DNA of 45,260 nucleotides, taken from the NCBI GenBank assembly GCA_002432715.1, contig DJGJ01000006.1:1251-46510 (forward strand), read 5' to 3'. Within the stretch, counting starts at the first letter, position 1; the number at the start of each line of letters is the position of its first letter. Below are positions 1 through 9,294 of this stretch, one piece after another. Under the pieces are notes generated by a model that ran no database searches, was not told where the DNA came from, and worked only from the letters and a program-made list of their open reading frames with translations. The translations under genes and the position numbers were made by a program. The DNA is from Sphaerochaeta sp. UBA5849 (GTDB lineage Bacteria; Spirochaetota; Spirochaetia; Sphaerochaetales; Sphaerochaetaceae).

Positions 1-9
1 GCATCATTA

Positions 10-21
10 GTTGACGTCAAC
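10..21. promoter_or_regulatory. Perfect 12-bp palindrome upstream of arsR
   Basis: GTTGACGTCAAC reads identically on both strands. It lies about 78 bases before the arsR start, outside the predicted core promoter. It could be a regulator site for this operon or for a gene left of the window; nothing shows which. It has no hairpin loop, so a role as a DNA-level protein site is likelier than RNA structure. Confidence 0.3.
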
Positions 22-40
22 AACCAATATACTCCTTCTC

Positions 41-75
41 ATCATATTGACTATTCTCTATATGATAGCTAGTAT
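41..75 (+). promoter_or_regulatory. arsR promoter with overlapping inverted-repeat operator
   Basis: A -35 TTGACT (47-52) and a -10 TAGTAT (70-75) are separated by 17 bases. A perfect inverted repeat, ATCATAT (41-47) and ATATGAT (60-66) with a 12-base spacer, overlaps the -35 and the spacer. ArsR repressors typically bind such dyads over their own promoter and leave when arsenite binds, so this is the likely autoregulatory operator. The assignment is inferred from position and symmetry. Confidence 0.6.
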
Positions 76-98
76 TCTCTCCAAGGAGGCATTCAAAG

Positions 99-443
99 AT
101 GAACTTGCATGAGACAACAAACCAGCTGCTCAAACTCAAGGCGCTCTCCGATGAGACCAGGCTGGACATCATCAACCTCTTGTCCTCCGGCCCTCTGTGC
201 GCATGCGATATATTGGAGTCTTTCCAGATAACACAGCCTACACTCAGTTACCACATGAAGCTGCTCACCACAAGCGGCCTCGTCTCCTCTGAGAAGGCAG
301 GAAAATGGATATACTATGCGTTGAATTTCGATGAAATGGAACACTTGTTGGAGTACCTGAGGACGATCTCGACCAACCGAAGCGTCCCGTTGGTCAGCAG
401 CAATGCAAAGTGCAAGCACAACACTGCCGATCGATGTAAATAA
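99..443 (+). CDS. arsR: ArsR/SmtB-family arsenic-responsive repressor
   Basis: A 114-residue winged-helix repressor of the usual ArsR length. Residues 10-90 form the HTH core, with the recognition helix around TQPTLSYHMK. A Cys-x-Cys pair (C34, C36, in LCACDI) matches the inducer-binding ELCVCDL motif of classical ArsR proteins, and two more cysteines (C105, C113) sit in the C-terminal tail. The start is fixed by AAGGAGG ten bases upstream. It leads an operon with an ACR3 efflux pump and ArsM, which fixes arsenite as the likely signal. It probably represses its own promoter through the dyad at 41-66. Confidence 0.92.
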   Translation: MNLHETTNQLLKLKALSDETRLDIINLLSSGPLCACDILESFQITQPTLSYHMKLLTTSGLVSSEKAGKWIYYALNFDEMEHLLEYLRTISTNRSVPLVSSNAKCKHNTADRCK

Positions 444-478
444 GGCTGTCCTGAAAGCAGGCAGATTGGGAGGGATGT

Positions 479-1540
479 ATGGCAAGGGAAAAGAAATCAT
501 CAGCAGGAATCGGTTTTTTTGAACGGTTCTTGACGCTGTGGGTGTTGCTTTGTATGGCAGCCGGGGTGCTAATCGGGGTCTATCTGCCCCAGATACCCCA
601 ATTCCTCTCTCGCTTTGAGTATGCAAACGTCTCCATACCGGTAGCCATCCTCATCTGGCTCATGATCTATCCGATGATGCTCAAGGTCGACTTTCACAGC
701 ATCAAGCAGGTGGGACAGAATCCCAGGGGCCTGGTGATAACCTGGGTGACCAACTGGCTCATCAAGCCCTTTACAATGTACGCAATCGCCATGTTCTTCT
801 TCTACGTGGTCTATCAGGCACTCATTCCAAGGGATTTGGCACGTCAGTACCTTGCGGGGGCGGTGCTGCTCGGAGCCGCACCCTGCACTGCAATGGTATT
901 TGTATGGAGCCACCTCACAAAGGGCAATCCTGCGTACACCTTGGTCCAGGTAGCCACCAATGACCTGATCATCCTTGTTGCATTCGTTCCCATCGTAGGA
1001 TTGCTGCTCGGCATCAGCGGCATAAGCATTCCCTGGATGACGCTGTTCCTCTCGGTCGTCCTGTTCGTGGTCATTCCCCTTGGAGCCGGTTGGCTCTCCC
1101 GCATGTTCATCACCAAGCATCGGGGCTTGGATTACTTCGAGAACACCTTCATACCCAAATTCAGCAATGTCACCATCACCGGCCTGCTCTTGACGCTGAT
1201 CATCATCTTTTCGTTCCAGGGAAAGACCATCGTCGACAACCCTCTCAATATTGTTTTGATCGCCATCCCGCTTGTCATCCAGACGTTCTTCATCTTCTTT
1301 GTTGCCTACCTGTGGGCCAAGGCATGGAAGCTGCCACATGATGTAGCAGCCCCGGCCGGGATGATCGGGGCCTCCAACTTCTTCGAGCTTGCCGTGGCAG
1401 TCGCGATCTCGGTCTTCGGCCTGAGCTCCGGGGCCACCATTGCCACGGTGGTCGGTGTGCTGGTTGAGGTTCCGGTCATGTTGACGCTCGTCAAGATCGC
1501 AAACAGAACCAAATCGTGGTTCCCTGGTAAGAACGCATGA
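479..1540 (+). CDS. acr3: ACR3-family arsenite efflux permease
   Basis: A 353-residue polytopic inner-membrane protein with about ten hydrophobic segments, the usual length for ACR3. It carries the family signature PCTAMVFVWS (residues ~136-145), whose cysteine is essential in characterised ACR3 pumps, and the distal conserved NNF-type helix (ASNFFELAVAVAIS) with its glutamate. It exports arsenite, driven by the membrane potential. GGGAGG precedes the ATG by about five bases. The stop codon overlaps the arsM start as ATGA. There is no arsA ATPase or arsC reductase nearby, so arsenate reduction must be encoded elsewhere if it occurs. The old label arsB is sometimes used for this family. Confidence 0.93.
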   Translation: MAREKKSSAGIGFFERFLTLWVLLCMAAGVLIGVYLPQIPQFLSRFEYANVSIPVAILIWLMIYPMMLKVDFHSIKQVGQNPRGLVITWVTNWLIKPFTMYAIAMFFFYVVYQALIPRDLARQYLAGAVLLGAAPCTAMVFVWSHLTKGNPAYTLVQVATNDLIILVAFVPIVGLLLGISGISIPWMTLFLSVVLFVVIPLGAGWLSRMFITKHRGLDYFENTFIPKFSNVTITGLLLTLIIIFSFQGKTIVDNPLNIVLIAIPLVIQTFFIFFVAYLWAKAWKLPHDVAAPAGMIGASNFFELAVAVAISVFGLSSGATIATVVGVLVEVPVMLTLVKIANRTKSWFPGKNA

Positions 1541-2358
1541 AAAAACAGCATACCCATCGGGTGATCACCGACTACATCAAAGAGCGATATGGGGCGATTG
1601 CACGCAATGGATCGGTCAGCGGATGCTGCAGCACAGGTTGTTCCTGCTCTTTCGAGCCCCAAGACCTCGACCGATTGTCATCCATGCTTGGATATCAACA
1701 AGACGACGTTCTTGCAGGTGTTGGCGGAGCAAACCTCGGGTTGGGCTGCGGCAACCCCTTGGCGTTTGCAGCCATCAAGGAAGGAGAGACTGTCCTGGAT
1801 CTCGGCAGCGGAGGTGGATTCGATTGCCTGCTCGCCCGCAGGCAGGTCGGTGAGAGCGGGAAAGTGATCGGAGTCGACATGACAAGGGATATGGTTGACC
1901 TTGCACGCTCACATGCAGCCAGACTTGGGTACACAAACGTCGAGTTCATCGAAGGTTCAATAGAGAATCTTCCCATCAAGGACGACAGCGTCGATGTGAT
2001 CATCTCCAACTGCGTGATCAATCTTTCGCTGGACAAACAGAAGGTGTTTCAGGAAGCTTTCCGGGTATTGAAGAGCGGCGGGCGCCTTTGTGTATCCGAT
2101 GTGGTGGCGACTGCAGACCTTCCTCAAGCAATCCGGGATGACCTCCGCTTGCTTGCAGGCTGCGTAGCAGGGGCCGAACATGTACAGATTATCAGGCATC
2201 TGCTTGTCGATGCAGGCTTCATCAGTGTCAGGCTGTTCCCCAAAGACACAAGCAGGGAAATCCTTTCATCATGGGTTCCAGGGAGCAGCATCGACCAGTA
2301 TGTTGCATCATACATCATCGAAGCTGGTAAACCACAGCCCTTGCAAGCCCAGAATTGA
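1537..2358 (+). CDS. arsM: Arsenite S-adenosylmethionine methyltransferase
   Basis: A 273-residue class I SAM-dependent methyltransferase that converts arsenite to methylated arsenicals. The SAM-binding motif I is DLGSGGGFDC (88-97). The three cysteines that bind As(III) in ArsM enzymes are recognisable: C71 (LGCGNP), C159 (SNCVINL) and C209 (AGCVAGA). An additional N-terminal cluster, GCCSTGCSC (29-37), is common in anaerobe homologues. Translation is coupled to the pump through the ATGA overlap. Methylation plus efflux downstream of ArsR is a standard detoxification arrangement. No frameshift or missing catalytic residue is seen. Confidence 0.93.
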   Translation: MKKQHTHRVITDYIKERYGAIARNGSVSGCCSTGCSCSFEPQDLDRLSSMLGYQQDDVLAGVGGANLGLGCGNPLAFAAIKEGETVLDLGSGGGFDCLLARRQVGESGKVIGVDMTRDMVDLARSHAARLGYTNVEFIEGSIENLPIKDDSVDVIISNCVINLSLDKQKVFQEAFRVLKSGGRLCVSDVVATADLPQAIRDDLRLLAGCVAGAEHVQIIRHLLVDAGFISVRLFPKDTSREILSSWVPGSSIDQYVASYIIEAGKPQPLQAQN

Positions 2359-2379
2359 ATTGCATGCAAACCCGCTACC

Positions 2380-2408
2380 TTGATTCCTTGCTTCGTCCTG
2401 TGCATAAT
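2380..2408 (+). promoter_or_regulatory. Putative promoter of the SNF2 helicase operon
   Basis: TTGATT (2380-2385) and CATAAT (2403-2408) are spaced by 17 bases. The expected transcription start, about seven bases after the -10, falls at ~2415, almost on the ATG at 2417. That would give a leaderless or nearly leaderless mRNA, which fits the absence of any Shine-Dalgarno sequence before that ATG. Confidence 0.45.
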
Positions 2409-2416
2409 CTCTTATC

Positions 2417-5233
2417 ATGGAATCAACGACAGGTAAGCGTGGCAGACCGAAGAAGGATACCACCGTGGTGGCGGTTCAAGGAGAGGCAAAACCGACTGGT
2501 CGGTTTTTCTTCCATCTGATAGAAAAAAAAGACGGTTGGGGTTTACAGCTCCTGGATTCTAAAGGAAATACCTGCGAACCCGATTATCACCGCTATACCG
2601 GATGCATCCGCAATGCATTGAGGGAGTTCTTCCTCATGTATCAGAAGGAGCAGAAGTATCTGCGTTGGGATGCCTTGAGCGAACTGGAAACAGGCTTTCT
2701 TGTGCATGATCCCGGCCCGAGGCTTATCGAGCTTGCTCTTCGATCCCAGCTTCTGCTTGATGAAAATCACCACATACTGCAGCCAAGCAACGAGGAATCG
2801 AGCATACAGCTGGTGCTGGAATCTCCGCAAGCACACCTGGTGACCGCTTATCCAAGCATACGTACGGCCGATCAGACAGTACTAAACAAGGGTACATCAA
2901 TCCATCCAATCTCATGCGAGCATGTCGTACTCGGCACCCAAGTCTTCCATTGTGAGGATTTGGGTCCCTATTGGAATGAATGGAACATTCTGAATGCCAG
3001 CCTGAAAGCATCTGACTTGGAAACCTACCTATCCTTGATTCTTTCCAAGTTTCCCACGATCACTCTTGCCTATGAAGGCTATAGCATACACAACACCCAT
3101 CCGGTACATGCCAATCCAAGCTTGTATTTCAAGGAGATTGATGCCTATGGATACCTTCACATTCTCCCGCTCATCCATCTACAATCCTATCCCCCCGGTT
3201 TCTTTGAAGAACAAGACATCATCAAAGTCGTCCAAATTGATGAAGCGGAGAAACGGCTGAGCATCTCAGAGGTGGTGTATCCCGAGGATCCTGCAGAAGA
3301 TTTTCGGGCGTTGCTTGCAAAAATGGGCAAGGAGGCAAAAACCTCTGTATTCGAGGAGGAGGGGCACTTCATCCTGGAATCTGATTTCGCCCAACGATTC
3401 CTCTCCCTCTCCATGGGAGAGCTCATCGCGCGGTTCACCCTCTTCCAAGCTGCGATACTGAGCAAGTTCAAATTCAAATTTGCACAACCGAAATTGAGGC
3501 TCTCCTTGGGAAGCGGCATCGATTATTTTGAAGGTGATGCCGAGATTTCTCTGGAAAACGAGACATTTTCCTTCACCCGCTTCCTATCCGAGTATCAAAA
3601 AAACGGCTTCATCATGCTCAATGACGGCTCGCGCGTCTATCCCGACATGAAAAAGCTGAGACGCTTTGAGCGGCTGGTACATCAGCAATCGAAGCAAAAA
3701 GAGACGGTGCAAGTCTCTTTCTTCGACATCCCTGCCCTGGAGAAAGAAGCCGAACTGCATATCAAGGGGGATGGAGCCGACCGTATGCAGGCATTCTATC
3801 AAGGATTCAATACACTCAGTGAAAAACCTGCCACGTATGAACTGGCCGAAGGAACACTTCGACCGTATCAGACCTATGGGGTGCAATGGATGGAGTACCT
3901 GCAGCAGTACCACATGGGAGCCTGTCTGGCCGACGAGATGGGTTTGGGGAAAACCGTCCAGGTAATTGCCTTGCTGCGGAACCTGTACAAGAAAGGAAAC
4001 CAAGCCCCCACCCTGATCCTGGTGCCACGCTCCCTGATTTTCAACTGGCAGAGTGAACTCTCACGTTTTGCTCCCGAACTTTCCTGCACGCTCTACTATG
4101 GAAATGCCAGGCAGGTATCGCAGCTTGAGGACCCGCAGGTACAGATCATACTTTCCAGCTATGCCACCATTCGCAATGACGCGAAAGAACTCGCCAAAAT
4201 GCGTTTCTGCTACATAATTCTTGATGAGTCGCAAACCATCAAGAATCTGGAAACCAAAACAACGAACGCAGTGCTTGCACTGCGAGCTGAACACCGCTTG
4301 GCCTTGAGCGGAACGCCGGTGGAAAACGGCCTTTCTGAGTTGTACAGCCTCTTCCAATTCCTGAATCCGCTGTTTTTCTCAAGCCAGAAAGAATACCTGC
4401 AGACGTACCTGAAACCAATCCAGGAAAACCAAGACCCCGATGCGCTCAAGGATTTGAAAACCAGGCTCTACCCCTTTATGCTCAGAAGAGTAAAAAAGGA
4501 TGTTCTCAAGGATCTTCCCGAGAAAACCGAACAGACCGCATATATTGAATTGGAGCCCCAGCATTTGGCCATATATCACAAACGCAGGGAGGAATTGAAG
4601 CAGAAAGTCAGCGGAGCGGTATCACAAGGAGGCATTGCTAAAAACACCTTCATGATCCTACAGGCGCTTACTGAACTACGCCGCTTGGCCTCGGTTCCGG
4701 AAGCTGATGGTGGGTATCCAGGAATCTCCGCCAAACGGTCCTATTGCAAGGATGTGGTCTCATCCCTGGTCAACGATGGCCACAAGTGCCTGATTTTCAC
4801 CAACTTCCTGGCAACCATCGAGCTGATCAGCGAAGATCTCTCATCGATAGGGATTGAGCATTTGGTCATGACTGGAGCCACCGTCGACCGCCAGTCGTTG
4901 GTCCAGCGCTTTCAAAGTGATCCATCCATCGGAGCCTTTGTCATGACCTTGAAAACCGGAGGCCTTGGATTGAACCTCACTGCCGCAGACTACGTCTTCA
5001 TTGTCGACCCTTGGTGGAACAGGGCGGCGGAAAACCAAGCCATCGACCGGACTCATCGCATAGGCCAGACAAATCCTGTTTTTTGTTACCGAATGATAGC
5101 CAAGGACACCATCGAAGAGAAGATCTTGGAATTGCAGCAGAGAAAAGCGGATCTTGCGTCCTCCTTGCTCGCATCCGATTCCAATGCAGTCAAGGCGTTG
5201 TCCGTAGAAGACATCGAACAGTTGTTGGGGTAA
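2417..5233 (+). CDS. SNF2-family DNA-dependent ATPase/helicase
   Basis: A 938-residue SWI2/SNF2-type protein. The N-terminal half is not recognised, apart from a KRGRPKK stretch (residues 7-13) that resembles an AT-hook minor-groove binder. The ATPase core carries motif I ADEMGLGKT (505-513), motif II DESQ (603-606, a variant of DEAH), motif III SGTPVENG (~631) and motif VI DRTHRIGQ (877-884). Bacterial members translocate on dsDNA and remodel protein-DNA or RNA polymerase complexes (RapA-like); some are defence components. The start lacks a ribosome-binding site. An internal GTG near residue 17, preceded by GAAGAAGG, is an alternative. The next gene begins three bases after the stop, so the two are co-transcribed. 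Confidence 0.88.
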   Translation: MESTTGKRGRPKKDTTVVAVQGEAKPTGRFFFHLIEKKDGWGLQLLDSKGNTCEPDYHRYTGCIRNALREFFLMYQKEQKYLRWDALSELETGFLVHDPGPRLIELALRSQLLLDENHHILQPSNEESSIQLVLESPQAHLVTAYPSIRTADQTVLNKGTSIHPISCEHVVLGTQVFHCEDLGPYWNEWNILNASLKASDLETYLSLILSKFPTITLAYEGYSIHNTHPVHANPSLYFKEIDAYGYLHILPLIHLQSYPPGFFEEQDIIKVVQIDEAEKRLSISEVVYPEDPAEDFRALLAKMGKEAKTSVFEEEGHFILESDFAQRFLSLSMGELIARFTLFQAAILSKFKFKFAQPKLRLSLGSGIDYFEGDAEISLENETFSFTRFLSEYQKNGFIMLNDGSRVYPDMKKLRRFERLVHQQSKQKETVQVSFFDIPALEKEAELHIKGDGADRMQAFYQGFNTLSEKPATYELAEGTLRPYQTYGVQWMEYLQQYHMGACLADEMGLGKTVQVIALLRNLYKKGNQAPTLILVPRSLIFNWQSELSRFAPELSCTLYYGNARQVSQLEDPQVQIILSSYATIRNDAKELAKMRFCYIILDESQTIKNLETKTTNAVLALRAEHRLALSGTPVENGLSELYSLFQFLNPLFFSSQKEYLQTYLKPIQENQDPDALKDLKTRLYPFMLRRVKKDVLKDLPEKTEQTAYIELEPQHLAIYHKRREELKQKVSGAVSQGGIAKNTFMILQALTELRRLASVPEADGGYPGISAKRSYCKDVVSSLVNDGHKCLIFTNFLATIELISEDLSSIGIEHLVMTGATVDRQSLVQRFQSDPSIGAFVMTLKTGGLGLNLTAADYVFIVDPWWNRAAENQAIDRTHRIGQTNPVFCYRMIAKDTIEEKILELQQRKADLASSLLASDSNAVKALSVEDIEQLLG

Positions 5234-5236
5234 AAG

Positions 5237-7081
5237 ATGGCAGCAAAGAGACAGAGTGTTCACCATAATTTGGAATTGGAATTGGAGCCAAAGGTCAAGC
5301 TGTCGAAATCGGCACAGGCCTTTTCCATTGAATTACAACGATTCACCCAAGAAGAACTGACCAGGTTCCAAACATGCCTGGTTGGGGAAACCCTGCAGAA
5401 AGTCCAGAAATCTACACAATGCGATCAGATCGCCCGGCTGCTCGACTTCCCTACCCAGCAAGCATTCGATGCCTTCTTCTCTTGCCTTCCCCCCTATCTG
5501 CAGAAGCTGATACAAGCAGGTTGTTATAACCAGTATATCGATACAAGAAGCCAGGACTGGGAGGTGGACGAGCCTCTCATCATCGAGGACACGAAACACT
5601 ACTATTACTACTACAACACCCGGTTCCGACCCAACTCAAAATATCGGCTGGGGTTGTTTACTGTCTATGACCAGTATGTTCTTCATCTTGATGAACTTTT
5701 TGCAAACCTGTTCCGCCCCTTTCTGTACAAAGAGGAGAATTACATCCCCCGGCCTCTGGATAGAGTAGAATCACAGGTATGGAGCGTCGAGAACCAGATA
5801 CATGAAGTATTCCCCTTATTCGTTGAATCCTTGATCCCCCTCATCAAGAAGAGGGATCTAAACACAATTATCAGAAAGGGGTTGTTGAAAGGAAATATCA
5901 AGGATCTCAGGGCCTTGTGCGGACTGCCGCCCTTTCCGCTCTCCTCGGAATACAACCTTGACCCCCTGGTATTGCTGGCCAAGTTTGTGCTGACTTTTGG
6001 ACCGAACACCCTTACAAGGCCGGATGACGGGATGGCTATGATCAAGACTCTGGTGCAGTCCATGCTCTTTATGAGAAATCCCAAAACGAACCTCAACTAT
6101 GGCAGTTTCTTTGAATACTATTCACTGCTGGACCAATGCAGCCTGAGCGGCGGCTACTCCTATTCGACGGCTTTGGACGATGCATCACGAAAGAATCTTG
6201 TAAAAGCCCTCACAAGCCTGCAGGTGGGGCCTTGGTACTCGGTGAATGAACTCTTCGAATCATCCATCATCCATGGCTTCTTTCTGCAGTTCTCCAATCA
6301 GGATATACTGTATTCCGCCCTCACCATCCGTGGTCAGCGAATCCAGTTGCCCTATGCCGAATACACAGCCTATGACGACAAGGGTTTCCACCCGACAGGG
6401 GCATTGCTACGACCCTTGTTTGAGCGTCCTTTGTTCAGTGCGTATCTCTACCTTTTTGCATCACTCGGCCTCTTTGACATTGGAGAAACAAAGCCCGAGC
6501 TCCTATTGACCAAGAATGACAAGCTGCACCCACTGACACCCTACGAGGCCCTGACTCATGTTCGACTCACTTCGTTCGGAGCCTGGTGCTTGAATATGGT
6601 AGAAGAACGCCCCCAACAGAAGAAACAGGTGTTTGAAACCATCACCGATACAGAACTTCTCTTGGTAACCATCAAAGGGAAATCCTTGGAACGAAGGTTG
6701 TTCCTGGACCAGATCGGGATTCCCCTGGGCCAAGAACGATATAGAATCACCGAAGCCTCCTTCATCAGGGGTTGCACCTCCTCTTCGGAGATACTCCATC
6801 GCATAAAAAAATTCAAACTCATCATCGATGCGGAACCCTCTGCAAGGTGGCTCCAGTTCTTCCAATCCGTTGAGAGACGTTCCTCCCTGTTCGCCCATGG
6901 AGAACAGGTATTGCTGTACTCCTTTCCCGATGATCCTGAGATACGCAGGATGTTCTCCACCGATCCAGCCTTCAAAAAACTGGTGATCAGGGCGGAAAAC
7001 AACAACGTAGTGGTCAGAAAGGCGAACCAGAAAGCGTTTCAGAAGCTGCTGATGGAGCACGGATATTTGAATACGCTCTGA
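5237..7081 (+). CDS. Conserved hypothetical protein paired with SNF2 helicase
   Basis: A 614-residue soluble protein with no recognised catalytic motif, no signal peptide and no clear membrane segment. A tyrosine-rich run (YYYYYN) lies near residue 120. The region around residues 435-455 (PYEALTHVRLTSFGAWCLN) resembles the winged-helix-like segments of helicase-associated accessory proteins, but I cannot assign a family. It starts three bases after the SNF2 stop, implying translational coupling and a shared function, perhaps as a partner or specificity subunit. Codon use looks like its neighbours. It is followed 47 bases later by a RecD2-like helicase. Confidence 0.7.
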   Translation: MAAKRQSVHHNLELELEPKVKLSKSAQAFSIELQRFTQEELTRFQTCLVGETLQKVQKSTQCDQIARLLDFPTQQAFDAFFSCLPPYLQKLIQAGCYNQYIDTRSQDWEVDEPLIIEDTKHYYYYYNTRFRPNSKYRLGLFTVYDQYVLHLDELFANLFRPFLYKEENYIPRPLDRVESQVWSVENQIHEVFPLFVESLIPLIKKRDLNTIIRKGLLKGNIKDLRALCGLPPFPLSSEYNLDPLVLLAKFVLTFGPNTLTRPDDGMAMIKTLVQSMLFMRNPKTNLNYGSFFEYYSLLDQCSLSGGYSYSTALDDASRKNLVKALTSLQVGPWYSVNELFESSIIHGFFLQFSNQDILYSALTIRGQRIQLPYAEYTAYDDKGFHPTGALLRPLFERPLFSAYLYLFASLGLFDIGETKPELLLTKNDKLHPLTPYEALTHVRLTSFGAWCLNMVEERPQQKKQVFETITDTELLLVTIKGKSLERRLFLDQIGIPLGQERYRITEASFIRGCTSSSEILHRIKKFKLIIDAEPSARWLQFFQSVERRSSLFAHGEQVLLYSFPDDPEIRRMFSTDPAFKKLVIRAENNNVVVRKANQKAFQKLLMEHGYLNTL

Positions 7082-7128
7082 AAACGTCACCTGTCATAGG
7101 GTGGACTTCAAATAACAGGGAGATTTTC

Positions 7129-9294
7129 ATGGATACGCTGCGTTGCGTCGTCGAACGCATAACCTTCCAGAGCGAAGAGAGTGGATTCGTCATCTTGAAA
7201 TGCAAAGCAAAGGGTCATCATGACCTGGTGACCGTCGTTGGAGCAATACCGACGGCCGTGGTAGGCTCGGTACTGAGCCTGCAGGGATTCTGGAAACACG
7301 ACAGCAACTATGGAACACAATTTAGCGTCCAATCCTGTGAGGAGTTGCTGCCTGCCACCATCGACGGCATTGAAAAGTATCTTGGTTCAGGCTTGATCAA
7401 AGGAATAGGACCCTACTACGCCAAGCAGATAGTCAGCACCTTCGGCTTGCAGACATTTGAGATATTGGAACAGGATATCAATCGATTGCAAGACATCCGC
7501 GGCATTGGGAAGGTCCGCTTTGAACTGATGCGCAAGAGCTGGCTCGAGCAAAAGGAAATCAAGAACCTCATGCTCTTTCTCCAAAGCTTCGAAGTAAGCA
7601 CCACCCATGCCACGAGAATCTTCAAAACCTATGGGGAGCAGAGCATTGCCGTAATCAAGGAGAATCCATACAAGCTGGCCGATGACATCCGGGGGATCGG
7701 ATTCAAGACTGCAGATACCATTGCAGAGAAGCTTGGAGTGGCAAAGGATGCTTCAATACGATTGCGTTCGGGCCTCCTCTACACCCTCAACGTACTGAGC
7801 GAGAACGGCCACTGCTTTGCCCTTATCCCACAGTTGCTCGAGCATGCTGAATTTCTGCTAGAGACTACAGACGATAAGCTCAAACCGGTCTTGGCTGGGA
7901 TGGTAGAGGCCGCTGACATCATCGCCGACGATGAAGCCATCTACCTCCCTCCCTTCCATCACGCTGAAACAGGGGTAGCAAAGAAGATTCTGAGACTCAT
8001 CGCATCCACACCCCGAAGCCAAGAGGAGTGCATGCACATCATCGAACGCCTCAAGCATCCCAAGCCAGGGGAGATTTCATACGATGAGATGCAACTGCAG
8101 GCCATCATGACAGCCCTGCAGAGTACGTTCATGGTGCTCACCGGCGGGCCCGGTACCGGCAAAACAACAACCACACTCGGCATCATCCAGGCCTTTCAAC
8201 ACACAAAATCACGCATACTGTGTGCAGCTCCCACAGGCAGGGCTGCAAAGCGAATGACTCAAGCGACGGGGATGGAAGCAAAAACCATTCATCGCTTGCT
8301 TGAGTTCAAACCACCGCAGGGCTACCAGAGGAATGCCGACCATCCGCTTGACGGGGATGTCCTGATCATTGACGAATGCTCGATGATCGATATCATCCTG
8401 ATGCACAATCTGCTCAAGGCGGTTCCACCTGCCATGACGGTCATCATGGTGGGTGATACCGATCAGCTGCCTTCAGTCGGAGCCGGCAATGTACTGTCGG
8501 ACATCATAGCATCGGGTTTGGTGCCGGTAGTGAAGCTGACGCGAATCTTTCGGCAAGCCCAGGGAAGCCGCATCATCATGAACGCCCACCGCATCAACCA
8601 AGGAAGGAGCATCGATACGGCAAACAGCAGGACTTCCGATTTCTTCTTCATCGAAAGCAACTCGGCCCAGGATGCTTTGGAACAAATTCTGGATTTGGCG
8701 GCCACACGGCTTTCTGCCTACTACCATGTCGATCCGATACGGGACATCCAAGTACTCACACCCATGCAACGTGGTGTCGTAGGGGCAGCAAACCTGAACA
8801 GGATGTTGCAGGCGAGACTGAATCCCTCTTCAGGCAACCCCACTCTCACCCATGGTGGTACCGAGTATCGCCTGACGGACAAAGTCATGCAAATCAAGAA
8901 TGACTATGACAAGGATGTCTTCAACGGTGACATTGGAACGATCACCGATATCAATACAGAAGACCAGGAGATCACAATTACCTTTGACGACCGCCCGGTT
9001 GTGTACGATCGATCGGATTTGCATGAAATTGTTCTCGCCTATGCCACGACGATCCACAAGTCGCAGGGGTCTGAATATCCCATCGTGGTCCTGCCGTTCA
9101 TGATGTCGCACTTTGTCATGTTGCAGCGCAACCTGCTCTATACTGCGGTAACGCGCGCCAAGAAAGTATTGGTGCTGATAGGTGAGAAAAAAGCCGTTGC
9201 CTATGCAATCAAAAACCAGAAGCAACAGGGACGGAACACAAGGCTCAGTGTCAGGCTGAAGGAGGGTGGTGCAAAGCCGCTCACCTTGCGATGA
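7129..9294 (+). CDS. recD2: RecD2-like ATP-dependent 5'-3' DNA helicase
   Basis: A 721-residue superfamily 1B helicase of the RecD2 type found in bacteria that use RecD without RecBC. The N-terminal OB-like part is followed by helix-hairpin-helix segments (GSGLIKGIGPYYA near residue 86 and DIRGIGKVRF near 122). Walker A is GGPGTGKT (339-346), Walker B DECS (415-418), and the C-terminal motor motifs are IHKSQGSEYP (~642) and VTRAKK (674-679). GGGAG precedes the ATG. The 3' end overlaps the convergent gene at 9281 by 14 bases. Members unwind DNA with 5' overhangs and act in repair or replication-fork maintenance. Its position after the SNF2 pair suggests joint expression. Confidence 0.93.
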   Translation: MDTLRCVVERITFQSEESGFVILKCKAKGHHDLVTVVGAIPTAVVGSVLSLQGFWKHDSNYGTQFSVQSCEELLPATIDGIEKYLGSGLIKGIGPYYAKQIVSTFGLQTFEILEQDINRLQDIRGIGKVRFELMRKSWLEQKEIKNLMLFLQSFEVSTTHATRIFKTYGEQSIAVIKENPYKLADDIRGIGFKTADTIAEKLGVAKDASIRLRSGLLYTLNVLSENGHCFALIPQLLEHAEFLLETTDDKLKPVLAGMVEAADIIADDEAIYLPPFHHAETGVAKKILRLIASTPRSQEECMHIIERLKHPKPGEISYDEMQLQAIMTALQSTFMVLTGGPGTGKTTTTLGIIQAFQHTKSRILCAAPTGRAAKRMTQATGMEAKTIHRLLEFKPPQGYQRNADHPLDGDVLIIDECSMIDIILMHNLLKAVPPAMTVIMVGDTDQLPSVGAGNVLSDIIASGLVPVVKLTRIFRQAQGSRIIMNAHRINQGRSIDTANSRTSDFFFIESNSAQDALEQILDLAATRLSAYYHVDPIRDIQVLTPMQRGVVGAANLNRMLQARLNPSSGNPTLTHGGTEYRLTDKVMQIKNDYDKDVFNGDIGTITDINTEDQEITITFDDRPVVYDRSDLHEIVLAYATTIHKSQGSEYPIVVLPFMMSHFVMLQRNLLYTAVTRAKKVLVLIGEKKAVAYAIKNQKQQGRNTRLSVRLKEGGAKPLTLR

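Noticed and set aside
569..1339. 256-codon open frame antisense to the ACR3 gene
   Set aside because: Highly charged shadow of a membrane-protein gene with complete family motifs on the plus strand.
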